DNA of 64,000 nt from Anaerolineales bacterium. GTDB lineage: Bacteria > Chloroflexota > Anaerolineae > Anaerolineales > UBA11579. The stretch covers positions 710,174-774,173 of the forward strand of contig JAJTXV010000001.1 of assembly GCA_021463845.1 (NCBI GenBank), given 5' to 3'. The notes beneath the pieces are model-generated. The model did no database searches. It worked only from the letters and a program-made list of their open reading frames with translations, and had not been told where the DNA came from. Below are positions 16,557 to 24,760 of this stretch, piece by piece; positions within the stretch are counted from its first letter, which is position 1, and each line of letters opens with the position of its first letter. A program made the position numbers and the translations under genes.

Positions 16557-16591
16557 AAAAAAGAGCACGGCGAACGCCGTGCTCTTTTTTT
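16557..16591 (+). terminator. Intrinsic terminator of the ArsR operon
   Basis: Stem built on GAGCACGGCG / CGCCGTGCTC with flanking A and T runs. The same stem sequence recurs at 18297-18327. Confidence 0.9.
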
Positions 16592-16596
16592 GCCTC

Positions 16597-16627
16597 TTGA
16601 CATTGACGTTACGTCATAGCTTATCCT
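16597..16627 (+). promoter_or_regulatory. MerR-type promoter with operator in a 19-bp spacer
   Basis: TTGACA (16597-16602), 19-bp spacer, TATCCT (16622-16627). The spacer holds the perfect palindrome TGACGT-T-ACGTCA (16604-16616). Overlong spacers with a central palindrome are the hallmark of MerR-activated promoters. The -10 ends 7 nt before the merR ATG, so the message is probably leaderless. Confidence 0.85.
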
Positions 16628-16634
16628 TTCGGCC

Positions 16635-17426
16635 ATGGACGCCAAGACGTACACCGTGAAGCAACTGGCGGAACTCGCCGGAGTAACCGCGCGCACCTTG
16701 CGCCACTACGACCGCATAGGCCTGCTGAAACCAGCAAGCATAGGCGAGAACAGCTATCGCCACTACGACGAGCACAGCGTGCTGCGCCTGCAACAGATCT
16801 TGTTCTTCCGCGAACTGGGATTCGAGCTGGACAGGGTCAAAGCCATTCTGGACCAGCCCAATTTTGATCTGGTGAGCGCGTTACAGACCCATCGCTTCCG
16901 GCTGCAAGCCAAGCAGTTGCATATGCAGCGCTTGATCCGCACTGTGGATGCCACAATCATGCACTTGGTTGGAGAAGTAAATATGAGCGAAGAGAAAATG
17001 TTCGAAGGCTTTGATGCAGAGAAGCAGCAAGAATACGAAAAGCAGGCCATTGAGAATTGGGGGGATGGCGCCAAAGACAGTATCAAGCTGTGGAACAGTT
17101 ACAGTACAGAACAGCAGGAGGGCATCCTGGCCGAGGGTGGCAAGATCTACCAGACTATCGCTGACCAGATGAAGTTCGGCCCACACAGCCCAGAGATACA
17201 AGCCAGCCTGGCGCAATGGCACGAACACCTGCGTAACTTCTACGAACCAACTTTCGATATCCTGCGCGGCCTGGGCGACACATACAACGAGCATGCGGAT
17301 TTCAAGGCCACCTTCACCGCCATCCATCCAGACCTGCCCGCATTTCTCCAGCAAGCGATTAATCACTATGTGGACATACTCGAAACCGAGTGGCTAGAGC
17401 GCGAGTTAGGGATTCTCAAAGAATGA
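16635..17426 (+). CDS. MerR-family regulator with TipAS ligand-binding domain
   Basis: 263 residues. The N-terminal MerR winged helix (YTVKQLAELAGVTARTLRHY, DRIGLLKPA) is followed by a dimerisation helix and a TipAS domain (about 140-255; GAKDSIKLWNSYSTEQQEGI, FYEPTFDILRGLGDTY), which binds thiopeptides or other large hydrophobic drugs in TipA. It likely senses a compound and activates its own promoter by untwisting the 19-bp spacer. It overlaps the AAA+ ATPase gene by ATGA, so the ATPase is a direct target. Confidence 0.9.
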   Translation: MDAKTYTVKQLAELAGVTARTLRHYDRIGLLKPASIGENSYRHYDEHSVLRLQQILFFRELGFELDRVKAILDQPNFDLVSALQTHRFRLQAKQLHMQRLIRTVDATIMHLVGEVNMSEEKMFEGFDAEKQQEYEKQAIENWGDGAKDSIKLWNSYSTEQQEGILAEGGKIYQTIADQMKFGPHSPEIQASLAQWHEHLRNFYEPTFDILRGLGDTYNEHADFKATFTAIHPDLPAFLQQAINHYVDILETEWLERELGILKE

Positions 17427-18295
17427 GCACCACCCAGCCCCACAGCTCTCTCGCCGGCGCGGCGACGGACGCAGTCCACCGTCAAGCGCTGTTTGAAGTG
17501 GAGACTCCGCAGCGCAAGCTGGCCGATCTAGTCCTGGATGAGGATACCCTAGCGCATATCCGCGCCTTGCTCACCAAGATCCGCCACCACCGGCTGCTGT
17601 ATGAAGAGTTCGGCCTACGTGAGATCGACCCCTACGGTGGACGCACCGCGATCAACTTCTACGGGCCGCCGGGCACGGGCAAGAGCATGGCAGCCGAATC
17701 AATTGCGGGTGAGCTCGGCATGGGCATCATCCGCGCCAACTATGCCGAGATCGAGTCGAAATTTGTAGGCGAGACGCCTAAGAACATCAAGGCTGCTTTT
17801 GCCAAAGCAGAAGACGCCAACGCGGTACTCTTCTTCGATGAGGCTGATTCCATCCTAGGCAAACGGTTAAGCAGCATTACTCAAAGCACAGATCATGCGG
17901 TCAATGTAAGCCGCTCCGTAATGCTGTTGGAGCTGGATCATTTCTCCGGCGTCGTCGTCTTCGCCACCAACCTGGCTTCCAACTATGATGCCGCCTTCAC
18001 ACGCCGCATTCTTGGCCATATAGCCATGCCGCTGCCCGATGAAGCCGCGCGGCTGCGGCTTTGGCGGCGCCATATCCCCAACCGGCTGCCAGTGCAGCTT
18101 ACGGAAGGCGACTGGTCTCGGCTGGTAGCCACAACCGAGGGTCTAGCGGGCGGCGACATCCTCAGCGCCGTGCTGTACGCCGCCTCGCTGGCTGTGGAGA
18201 GACACGGTGCACTGGCAATCGTAAACTTGGACGACTTTCTGATGGCTGTGAAGGCAGGAAAACAAGCGAAGCGGGAAGTCGGAAAAGCAGGCTAA
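17423..18295 (+). CDS. AAA+ ATPase coupled to the MerR regulator
   Basis: A 290-residue soluble single-ring AAA+ ATPase. Walker A GPPGTGKS is at 81-88, Walker B LFFDEAD at 136-142, sensor 1 VVFATNLAS, arginine-finger region FTRRILGHI and an alpha-helical lid (WRRHIPNRLPV). No protease, helicase or membrane domain. It resembles Vps4/SpoVK-type unfoldases. The N-terminal 75 residues are unique and may bind a partner. Translation is coupled to merR (ATGA), so expression is probably induced by the TipAS ligand; a resistance or remodelling role is inference. Confidence 0.85.
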   Translation: MSTTQPHSSLAGAATDAVHRQALFEVETPQRKLADLVLDEDTLAHIRALLTKIRHHRLLYEEFGLREIDPYGGRTAINFYGPPGTGKSMAAESIAGELGMGIIRANYAEIESKFVGETPKNIKAAFAKAEDANAVLFFDEADSILGKRLSSITQSTDHAVNVSRSVMLLELDHFSGVVVFATNLASNYDAAFTRRILGHIAMPLPDEAARLRLWRRHIPNRLPVQLTEGDWSRLVATTEGLAGGDILSAVLYAASLAVERHGALAIVNLDDFLMAVKAGKQAKREVGKAG

Positions 18296-18296
18296 C

Positions 18297-18327
18297 AAAA
18301 GAGCACGGCGAACGCCGTGCTCTTTTT
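18297..18327. terminator. Bidirectional terminator
   Basis: A perfect stem with the same core as 16557-16591, flanked by A4 and T5. It serves the AAA+ gene and the convergent gtrA gene. Confidence 0.9.
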
Positions 18328-18348
18328 GTCTACTCGAACTGCGACCAG

Positions 18349-18810
18349 TTACTTACCCAACTCCACATCCCCATAGGTCCAGAAGCGGTTCACAAAAAAA
18401 TTCCAGAACAGCACAATGCCGATGGCCCCACCCAACGCCAGATTGTGCGACACCGAGTATAGGCTGAGCCCGAACGGCATCTGGCGGCCAACCAACAGGC
18501 GATCGAACAGGTTCGCCAGGCCATTGAAGATCGGCGTGCGGATCAGCAGGCCGGCCAGGTTCACCAGGCCGTACTGCGCCAGCTGCGTGGTCCACGGCTT
18601 GGAGCGCGAATCTTTATAGGTCCATTTGCGGTTCAGAATGAAGTTGCTGGTGACCGCCGCCAGGAAGGAGCCTGCCTGGCTCAGCAGCGGCAGCACATGC
18701 AGCACATTCAACATTACGTTGAAGACCGCAAAATCCACCAAGGCGCCGATCGCGCCTACAGTGGAAAAGCGCGCGAAGCGCTTGATCTCACGCCGTTTGC
18801 TGCGCACCAT
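18349..18810 (-). CDS. GtrA-family membrane protein
   Basis: A 153-residue protein with four membrane helices and the GtrA signature (RFARFSTVGAIGALVDFAVF, SNFILNRKWTYKD, NFFVNRFWTYGD). GtrA proteins are thought to flip or assist transfer of polyprenyl-linked sugars. The start overlaps the epimerase stop by one base (TAATG), so the two form an operon in surface-polysaccharide or glycoprotein synthesis. Confidence 0.88.
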   Translation of the reverse strand: MVRSKRREIKRFARFSTVGAIGALVDFAVFNVMLNVLHVLPLLSQAGSFLAAVTSNFILNRKWTYKDSRSKPWTTQLAQYGLVNLAGLLIRTPIFNGLANLFDRLLVGRQMPFGLSLYSVSHNLALGGAIGIVLFWNFFVNRFWTYGDVELGK

Positions 18811-19769
18811 TACTGCAACCCCAGCTCTTCACGAAAATACTGGATGGTCTTGCCAAGCCCGTCCCGCAGCGAGATGGTCGGCCCCCACTGCAACCACTCG
18901 CGCGCCCGGGTGATGTCCGGCTGGCGGCGCAGCGGGTCGCCCGCCAGGAACTGCTTCTCCTGATAGACCAGCCCGGCCTTCTTGCCGACAAGGCCATCGA
19001 TCTCTTTGGCGAACTGTTCGATGGTGATCTCGTCCGGGTTGCCAATGTTGACCGGCTCGTGAATATCCGAGATCAGCAAGCGGTAGATGCCCTCGATCAG
19101 GTCATCCACATAGCAGAAGCTGCGCGTCTGCTGCCCGTCTCCGTAGATGGTGAGCTGCTCGCCGCGCAAGGCCTGCTGGATGAAGTTGGCCACGGCGCGG
19201 CCATCATCCACATGCATACGCGGGCCGTAGGTATTGAAGATGCGCACGATGCAGGTGTTGACCTTGTGGAAGCGGTGATACGCCATCGTCAGCGCCTCAG
19301 CGAAGCGCTTGGCCTCGTCGTACACCGAGCGCTCGCCGATCGGGTCCACGTGGCCCCAGTAGCTTTCTTTTTGCGGGTGCTCAAGCGGGTCACCGTAGAT
19401 CTCGCTGGTGGAAGCCAGCATAAAGCGGGCCTTGTTGGCAAATGCCACGCCCAGCGTATTGTGCGTTCCGAGCGCGCCGGCCTTCATGGTCTGAATGGGC
19501 AGATTGGGATAGCCGATGGGCGAATTGGGGTTGGGGCTGGCCGGCGAAGCAAAGTGCATGACCGCGTCCAGCTTGCCCGGCACAGAGATATAGTTCGAAA
19601 CATCGTGCCTGATGAAGAGAAAGCGCTCATTAGTGCTCAGGTGAGCCAGGTTCTCCGGCTTGCCGGTGACAAAATTGTCCATGCCCACCACTTCGTGCCC
19701 CTCAGCCAGCAGGCGGTCACACAAATGCGAGCCCAAAAAGCCCGCAGCGCCAGTTACCAATATTCGCAT
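18810..19769 (-). CDS. UDP-glucuronic acid decarboxylase (UDP-xylose synthase) family SDR
   Basis: Converts UDP-glucuronate to UDP-xylose with bound NAD. The 319 residues contain the Rossmann motif GAAGFLG (7-13), [24 protein letters not shown], the catalytic YDEAK (Tyr150, Lys154) and [16 protein letters not shown]. The order [24 protein letters not shown] is characteristic of UXS rather than dTDP-glucose dehydratase. Cytoplasmic. Co-transcribed with gtrA, suggesting provision of xylose for a glycan. Confidence 0.9.
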   Translation of the reverse strand: MRILVTGAAGFLGSHLCDRLLAEGHEVVGMDNFVTGKPENLAHLSTNERFLFIRHDVSNYISVPGKLDAVMHFASPASPNPNSPIGYPNLPIQTMKAGALGTHNTLGVAFANKARFMLASTSEIYGDPLEHPQKESYWGHVDPIGERSVYDEAKRFAEALTMAYHRFHKVNTCIVRIFNTYGPRMHVDDGRAVANFIQQALRGEQLTIYGDGQQTRSFCYVDDLIEGIYRLLISDIHEPVNIGNPDEITIEQFAKEIDGLVGKKAGLVYQEKQFLAGDPLRRQPDITRAREWLQWGPTISLRDGLGKTIQYFREELGLQ

Positions 19770-19836
19770 GTACGCTCTCTTTTAAGTTTGGAGTGCTGCT
19801 AACAGCTTCTCATTTTAACACGCTGTGAAATCATCC

Positions 19837-20018
19837 ACAGATGAACACAGATACGGGAACATCTGCCGCAGATAAACGCAGATGAAACACAGATACTTCA
19901 CGCTAAATCACTACGAAAAAAAGGAGACCATTAACGAAAGCTCACAGCATATTGTTTGTTTTCGTGCCTTGTGGTTAGGGTTTGATTTTCATCTGCGTGT
20001 ATCTGCGTTTATCTGCGG
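19837..20018. repeat. Expanded CAGATGAACACAGAT repeat pair
   Basis: Iterated CACAGATGAACACAGATA / CGCAGATAAACGCAGATG words at 19837-19894 face complementary words (CATCTGCGTGTATCTGCG) at 19989-20018, enclosing about 90 bp of AT-richer DNA. Related to 8894-8947. No gene is seen in this interval. Confidence 0.75.
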
Positions 20019-20023
20019 CAAAG

Positions 20024-21586
20024 CTACTCCCAGTCCACCGCGCCCACCAGGCCATCGCCGGTCAGCTGGCGCGCCTCGCCCGTCAGCACGTTCACGATCC
20101 ACAGGTTGCCCTGGTACACGAACGCCAGCATGCTGCCAGCCTCGGCGCTCGGCGACCAGGCCAGACGCTGCGGCTGCAGGCCGGCCGCGCCCTGCGGCGG
20201 AAACAGCGCCATGCTGTTTCCGCTCTCTGGCGCCAGCACCATCAGCTCATAGCTGCTGATGTCGCTCTGGGTGGGCGTGAAGGCCCGCAGGTACGCCACC
20301 TGCCCGCCGCCGGGCTCCGGCGCCGGGTTGGCAAACATGCCCACATTTTGCGCCAGGCGACGCAGCTCGCCGCCCGGCTGCAGCGCCACCAGGTCAAATA
20401 ATTGCGAGCGCTGCTGCGTCTCCACTCCGCTCTGCTCGGCATGCTCCACCGTATACAGCCAGCCATCATCACCCCACGCCAGGGTCGGCATCCAGGCCCA
20501 ATCGCTGTTGGTCTGGTATGGGGTCAGCGACAGCCAGGTCTCCAGGCGGTCCGTGTCAATGTTTGCGCCGCCGACTGCATCCGGCCGGGTGAAGGCCAGC
20601 GTCTCGCCGTCCGCGCTCCAGGCGAAGCTGCTGCCCCACCAGCTATACAGGCTGTCGGTGCGCCGCACCGGCAGCCCCGAACGCGGCTCGGTCACTTCAC
20701 CGCCGGGCGTAAAGTTGATGAACTGCAAGTCATTGTTGGCGGCCCAGCCCGGCGGGTTAAGGCTGGGCTCCACGGTCGAATAGGCGATCTGCGTGCCGCT
20801 GCCAGAGGTCCAACCCGCGTAGTGCACCACATTGCTTACACCAAGCTCGATCATCCGCAGGTCATTCAGGCTGACCACCCACAGGCTATTGATCTGGCCT
20901 TCCTCCTCGCTGGCCCGCGAGAACAGCAGCCAATCCCCATCCGGCGAGAGTTCAAAGATGCGCCCGTCGAGGTCACCGCTGGTGACCAGCGGCTGGCGCG
21001 AGCCGGTGTTGTCCTCCAGCAGCCAGGCGTTGCCGCCTGCCAGGAAGGCCAGCCGGCCCGGGATACTGACCGAGCTGAATGGCGACTGCGCCCCGATCAT
21101 GACGATCTCTTCGACCGGCGCAGTGATGACTTGCGAGCGCACCACCGTGCGCGAGACCAGCTCGCCATCGTCATACAACAAGCGATAGGTGACTTCTTCC
21201 AGCCCGTTGACGCCGTTCTGGATCAGGCGCTGCTCGCCTACCGCCAGGGCTTCGTTCTGCAAGGTGAGCGAGACGAACGGCAGCGGCCGCTCTTCCACTT
21301 CGTAGGCTTCTTCCACCCGCACCACGCGCACCTCGTCGCCGTCGGCCAGCTGCGCCAGGCTGTGCGGGTCGCTGCGGTCCAGCGGCCCGAGCGTGACGCC
21401 GGCGGCCTGCAGCGCGTCGGTGACGCGGCTGCCCGCTGCCACGCTGACGGCGCGGCTCTCGCCATCCGCCGTGACCTGCACGGTGATCTGAGCCGCGGAC
21501 GCGGCCGGGCTGCAGGCCGCCAAGGCCAACAGCAGGCTCAACAATGGGGCGTATAAGGCCCGCTGGTATAATGCGCGCTTGCTCAT
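20024..21586 (-). CDS. Lipoprotein with DUF348, G5 and beta-propeller domains
   Basis: 520 residues, unrecognised as a whole. Lipobox LAAC (Cys25). Residues about 33-92 are a DUF348 ubiquitin-like domain (ITVQVTADGESRAVSVAAGS, RVTDALQAAGVTLG). A G5 domain follows (about 95-168, EVEERPLPF...VTYRLLYDDGELVSRTVVRS). The rest is a TolB/WD40-like propeller (FELSPDGDWLLFSRAS, FAWSADGETLAFTRPD, LAWSPSAEAGSMLAFVYQG). DUF348-G5 pairs usually sit in cell-wall proteins, so a peptidoglycan-facing sensor or scaffold is plausible. Divergent from scpB. Confidence 0.8.
   Translation of the reverse strand: MSKRALYQRALYAPLLSLLLALAACSPAASAAQITVQVTADGESRAVSVAAGSRVTDALQAAGVTLGPLDRSDPHSLAQLADGDEVRVVRVEEAYEVEERPLPFVSLTLQNEALAVGEQRLIQNGVNGLEEVTYRLLYDDGELVSRTVVRSQVITAPVEEIVMIGAQSPFSSVSIPGRLAFLAGGNAWLLEDNTGSRQPLVTSGDLDGRIFELSPDGDWLLFSRASEEEGQINSLWVVSLNDLRMIELGVSNVVHYAGWTSGSGTQIAYSTVEPSLNPPGWAANNDLQFINFTPGGEVTEPRSGLPVRRTDSLYSWWGSSFAWSADGETLAFTRPDAVGGANIDTDRLETWLSLTPYQTNSDWAWMPTLAWGDDGWLYTVEHAEQSGVETQQRSQLFDLVALQPGGELRRLAQNVGMFANPAPEPGGGQVAYLRAFTPTQSDISSYELMVLAPESGNSMALFPPQGAAGLQPQRLAWSPSAEAGSMLAFVYQGNLWIVNVLTGEARQLTGDGLVGAVDWE
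21564..21572 (+). promoter_or_regulatory. Extended -10 promoter of scpB
   Basis: TG-G-TATAAT (21564-21572) with no good -35. It gives a 5' leader of about 30 nt. It lies inside the 5' end of the divergent lipoprotein gene. Confidence 0.6.
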
Positions 21587-21607
21587 GAAAGGTAGAGAAA
21601 ATATAGC

Positions 21608-22195
21608 ATGGCGGCAAAAAAAGCATCGGAAACAGCAAGCGAAGAAAAACTCTCCCTTGAAGCGCGCATTGAAGCGCTGCTCTTCGTTGCCCCAGGCCTG
21701 GTGGCCGTGAACCAATTGGCCACCGCGCTGGATGTGCCCGCCAAGCAAGTTGAGTCTGCTCTGCCTGCCGTCGAAGAAGCCTTCGCCACCCGCGGCATCC
21801 GCCTGCAGCGCTACCGCGGCGAGCTGCGCCTCATCAGCGCGCCGGAAGCCGCGCCGCTGGTCGAGCGCTTCCTGCACCTCGAGGCCACCACCCGCCTCAG
21901 CGCCGCCGCCCTGGAGTGCCTCGCCATCGTGGCTTACCAGCAGCCCATCACCCGCCCGCAGATCGATTCAGTGCGCGGTGTCAACAGCGATAGCTCGATC
22001 CGCTCGCTGCTGACCCACGGCCTGGTGGAAGAAGCCGGTCGCGCCGATGGCCCCGGCCGCCCGATCCTGTACTCCACCACCTCCGAATTCCTGCAGCATT
22101 TTGGCCTGAGCAAGATCGAAGATCTGCCCAAGCTGAATCTGGAAAATCTGGCTTCACAAACCCAATTGCCAAGCCTGCCAGACCTTAAAGCCTGA
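21608..22195 (+). CDS. scpB: Segregation and condensation protein B
   Basis: A kleisin-associated winged-helix subunit of the SMC-ScpA-ScpB condensin. The 195 residues include LEARIEALLFVAPGLVAVNQ, AALECLAIVAYQQPITRPQI and GRPILYSTTSEFLQHFGLS, all diagnostic of ScpB. No scpA is next to it, unlike in many genomes, so scpA must be elsewhere. Monocistronic, with its own extended -10 promoter. Confidence 0.95.
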   Translation: MAAKKASETASEEKLSLEARIEALLFVAPGLVAVNQLATALDVPAKQVESALPAVEEAFATRGIRLQRYRGELRLISAPEAAPLVERFLHLEATTRLSAAALECLAIVAYQQPITRPQIDSVRGVNSDSSIRSLLTHGLVEEAGRADGPGRPILYSTTSEFLQHFGLSKIEDLPKLNLENLASQTQLPSLPDLKA

Positions 22196-22246
22196 AACTG
22201 GCCTCAAAAAGCCCGTAAAACGCGTCACCAACTCTGATCTTTGGGG

Positions 22247-22276
22247 TTGATTCATTTTCGCTTTACCCCTTATAAT
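22247..22276 (+). promoter_or_regulatory. Promoter of the amino acid ABC transporter operon
   Basis: TTGATT (22247-22252), 18-bp spacer, TATAAT (22271-22276), with a leader of about 105 nt. Confidence 0.75.
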
Positions 22277-22388
22277 TTCATTCTCCATTCTGGCGTTTAG
22301 TATACGAAATACCTACGCAGGTACTGACGTACTACTAAATGGGCCTATCCAGGCCAGTCATACCAAATCTTGTAAGGAGAAAAGATTT

Positions 22389-23501
22389 ATGACCAAGAAG
22401 CTGTACCCTGTTTTGGGTCTGCTGCTGGCCACCGCGGTGCTCCTCGCCGCCTGTGGCGGTAGCCCCGCCCCTGCCACCGGTGAAGCCCCGGTCGTCGAGC
22501 AGCCCACCGCTGCTCCCGCCGAGATCATCTTCACCACCCCCTCTGGCTACGGTGTAACCCTGGAAGCCGTGCAGTCCCGCGGCAACCTCATCTGCGGTGT
22601 TAACTCGCAGGTGCCTGGTTTCGGTTACGTTGATGCCGACGGCAACTTCTCCGGTGTGGACGTGGACTACTGCCGCGCGCTGGCCGCCGCCATCTTTGGC
22701 GATGCCACCGCGGTTGAGTTCCGCCCCGTCACCGCTGCCGAGCGCTTCACCGCTCTGCAGTCCGGCGAAATTGACGTGCTGAGCCGCAACACCACTTGGA
22801 GCACCCTGCGTGACACCGAGCTGGGCGGCAACTTCGTTCACACCACCTTCTATGATGGTCAGGGCCTCATGGTCCGCGAAGACAGCGGCATCACTGACAT
22901 CGCCGGCCTCGACGGCGGTACGATCTGCGTGCAGACCGGTACCACCACCGAGCTGAACCTGGCTGACGTCTTCGCCGCCGCCGGCGTGTCCTACACCCCG
23001 GCCGTCTTCGAAGATGCCGATGGCACCTTCGCCGCTTACGCTGAGGGCCGCTGTGACGCCGTCACCACCGACAAGTCCGGCTTAGTTTCCCGCCGCACGG
23101 TGCTGGCTGACCCGGATGCTCACGTGATCCTGGATGTCACCATGTCCAAGGAGCCCCTGGGCCCCATGGTTCGCCACGGTGATGACCAGTGGTTCGACAT
23201 TGCGCAGTGGACCGTGTTCGCTCTGATCTCCGCTGAGGAGTTCGGCGTCACCTCCGCCAATGTTGACAGCATGATGACCAGCTCCAACCCCGAAGTCCTG
23301 CGTATGCTGGGCGCCGAGGGTGAGTTGGGCGCTGCCCTGGGCCTGAGCGCTGACTGGGCGTACAACGTCATCAGCCAGGTCGGCAACTACGAAGAGGTCT
23401 ACAACCGCAGCCTGGGTCCGGACACTCCGACCTACATCCCCCGCGGTCTGAACAGCCTCTACACCGAAGGCGGTCTGCTCTACGCTCCGCCCTTCCGCTA
23501 G
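22389..23501 (+). CDS. aapJ: Polar amino acid ABC transporter substrate-binding lipoprotein (AapJ/BztA type)
   Basis: A 370-residue family 3 binding protein with lipobox LAAC (Cys22) and a short P/A linker. LEAVQSRGNLICGVNSQVPG, GVDVDYCRALAAAIFGD, RFTALQSGEIDVLSRNTTW and TEGRCDAVT-like segments follow the AapJ/BztA pattern of general L-amino acid transporters. It captures amino acids outside the membrane for the AapQ/AapM/AapP complex encoded downstream. A strong hairpin after its stop may keep its mRNA above that of the permeases. Confidence 0.92.
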   Translation: MTKKLYPVLGLLLATAVLLAACGGSPAPATGEAPVVEQPTAAPAEIIFTTPSGYGVTLEAVQSRGNLICGVNSQVPGFGYVDADGNFSGVDVDYCRALAAAIFGDATAVEFRPVTAAERFTALQSGEIDVLSRNTTWSTLRDTELGGNFVHTTFYDGQGLMVREDSGITDIAGLDGGTICVQTGTTTELNLADVFAAAGVSYTPAVFEDADGTFAAYAEGRCDAVTTDKSGLVSRRTVLADPDAHVILDVTMSKEPLGPMVRHGDDQWFDIAQWTVFALISAEEFGVTSANVDSMMTSSNPEVLRMLGAEGELGAALGLSADWAYNVISQVGNYEEVYNRSLGPDTPTYIPRGLNSLYTEGGLLYAPPFR

Positions 23502-23527
23502 ACCGGCTTACCTGTAACACGAACACG

Positions 23528-23561
23528 ATACGGGGGCGGGCACATGCCCGCCCCCGTATTT
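23528..23561 (+). terminator. Intercistronic hairpin (partial terminator or stabiliser)
   Basis: A 14-bp perfect GC-rich stem (23528-23541 with 23546-23559), 4-nt loop and only TT-TTG after it. It lies between the binding protein and permease genes. The weak T-tail suggests partial termination or 3'-end protection. Confidence 0.75.
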
Positions 23562-23578
23562 GTAAGTAGGAGGAATGC

Positions 23579-24760
23579 ATGGCAAACGCCCCCAAAGCCC
23601 ATGCCAACCCGCCCTTCTGGAGAGACGAGCGGGTGCTCAGATTGCTGGCCCAGGTCGCCTTTGGCGCCGCAGTATTGATCTTTGGCTACTTTCTGATCCA
23701 GAACATGGTGAACGGCCTGCGCCAGCAGGGCACCACTCTGGGCATCGGCTTCCTGCAGAACACGGCCGGCTTTGACCTGGCCGAAACGCTCAACAACTAC
23801 ACGCGCAGCTCCCCATACTTTCACGCGTTCCTGGCCGGCTTGTACAACACCCTGCTGGTCAGTGCAATTGGCATTGTTTTGTCCACCATCCTCGGCATCA
23901 TTCTGGGCGTGGCGCGCCTCTCCAGCAATGTGCTGGTGCGCGGGCTGGCCACTGCCTACCTGGAGCTGATGCGCAACCTGTCTTTATTAGTATTCCTCAT
24001 CTTTTGGTATCTGGGCGTGTTCCTCAAACTACCCCTCGTAAAAGACGCGGTGATCTGGCCGGGCGACATCATTCTGACCAATCGCGGCATCGGCATTCCC
24101 TGGGGCATCCCCACCGAAACCTGGCCGGCTTTCAAGCTGTTCCTGTTCGGCGGCCTGGCCTTGGCAATTCTCATCATCGTCGCCTTCCACTTCCAGGGCA
24201 AGCGCACCGGCAAGGCCCCGCTGGCCATCGTGTGGGCGCCGCTGGCCTTTGCGGCCGTAGCCGCCGCCGGCTGGTTCTTGCAGCCCAGCGCCCCCCTCAG
24301 TCTCGATCTGCCCGCCGTGCAGGGCCTCAACATCCGCGGCGGCCGCATCTTTACGCCCGAGTTCATGGCGCTGGTGTCCGGCCTGGTGCTGTACACCGCC
24401 GCCTTCATCGGCGAGGTAGTGCGCGCCGGCATCCAGGCCGTTTCCAAAGGCCAGGTGGAAGCCGCCCGCGCCATCGGCCTGACCAGCTTCCAAACCCTGC
24501 GCCTGGTGGTCTTCCCCCAGGCTCTGCAAGTCATCATCCCCCCGCTGACCAGCCAGTACCTCAACCTCACCAAGAACTCCTCGCTGGCGATCGCCGTGGG
24601 CTACCCAGACCTGTTCTACGTATCCAACACCATCCTGAACCAGAGTGGCCGCGCTGTGGAGATGATCACCCTGGTGATGCTGACCTACTTGATGTTCAGC
24701 CTGATCACTTCGATCTTCATGAACTGGTACAACGCCCGCGTGCGTTTGGTGGAGCGCTAA
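23579..24760 (+). CDS. aapQ: Amino acid ABC transporter permease (AapQ/BztB type)
   Basis: A 393-residue integral membrane subunit. After an N-terminal helix, NNYTRSSPYFHAFLAGLYNT begins the transport domain. The EAA coupling loop is EVVRAGIQAVSKGQVEAARA, followed by IGLTSFQTLRLVVFPQAL. The long extra segment between helices (about 140-260) is typical of AapQ/BztB. An AGGAGG site precedes the ATG. aapM begins directly after its stop with no gap. Confidence 0.93.
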   Translation: MANAPKAHANPPFWRDERVLRLLAQVAFGAAVLIFGYFLIQNMVNGLRQQGTTLGIGFLQNTAGFDLAETLNNYTRSSPYFHAFLAGLYNTLLVSAIGIVLSTILGIILGVARLSSNVLVRGLATAYLELMRNLSLLVFLIFWYLGVFLKLPLVKDAVIWPGDIILTNRGIGIPWGIPTETWPAFKLFLFGGLALAILIIVAFHFQGKRTGKAPLAIVWAPLAFAAVAAAGWFLQPSAPLSLDLPAVQGLNIRGGRIFTPEFMALVSGLVLYTAAFIGEVVRAGIQAVSKGQVEAARAIGLTSFQTLRLVVFPQALQVIIPPLTSQYLNLTKNSSLAIAVGYPDLFYVSNTILNQSGRAVEMITLVMLTYLMFSLITSIFMNWYNARVRLVER

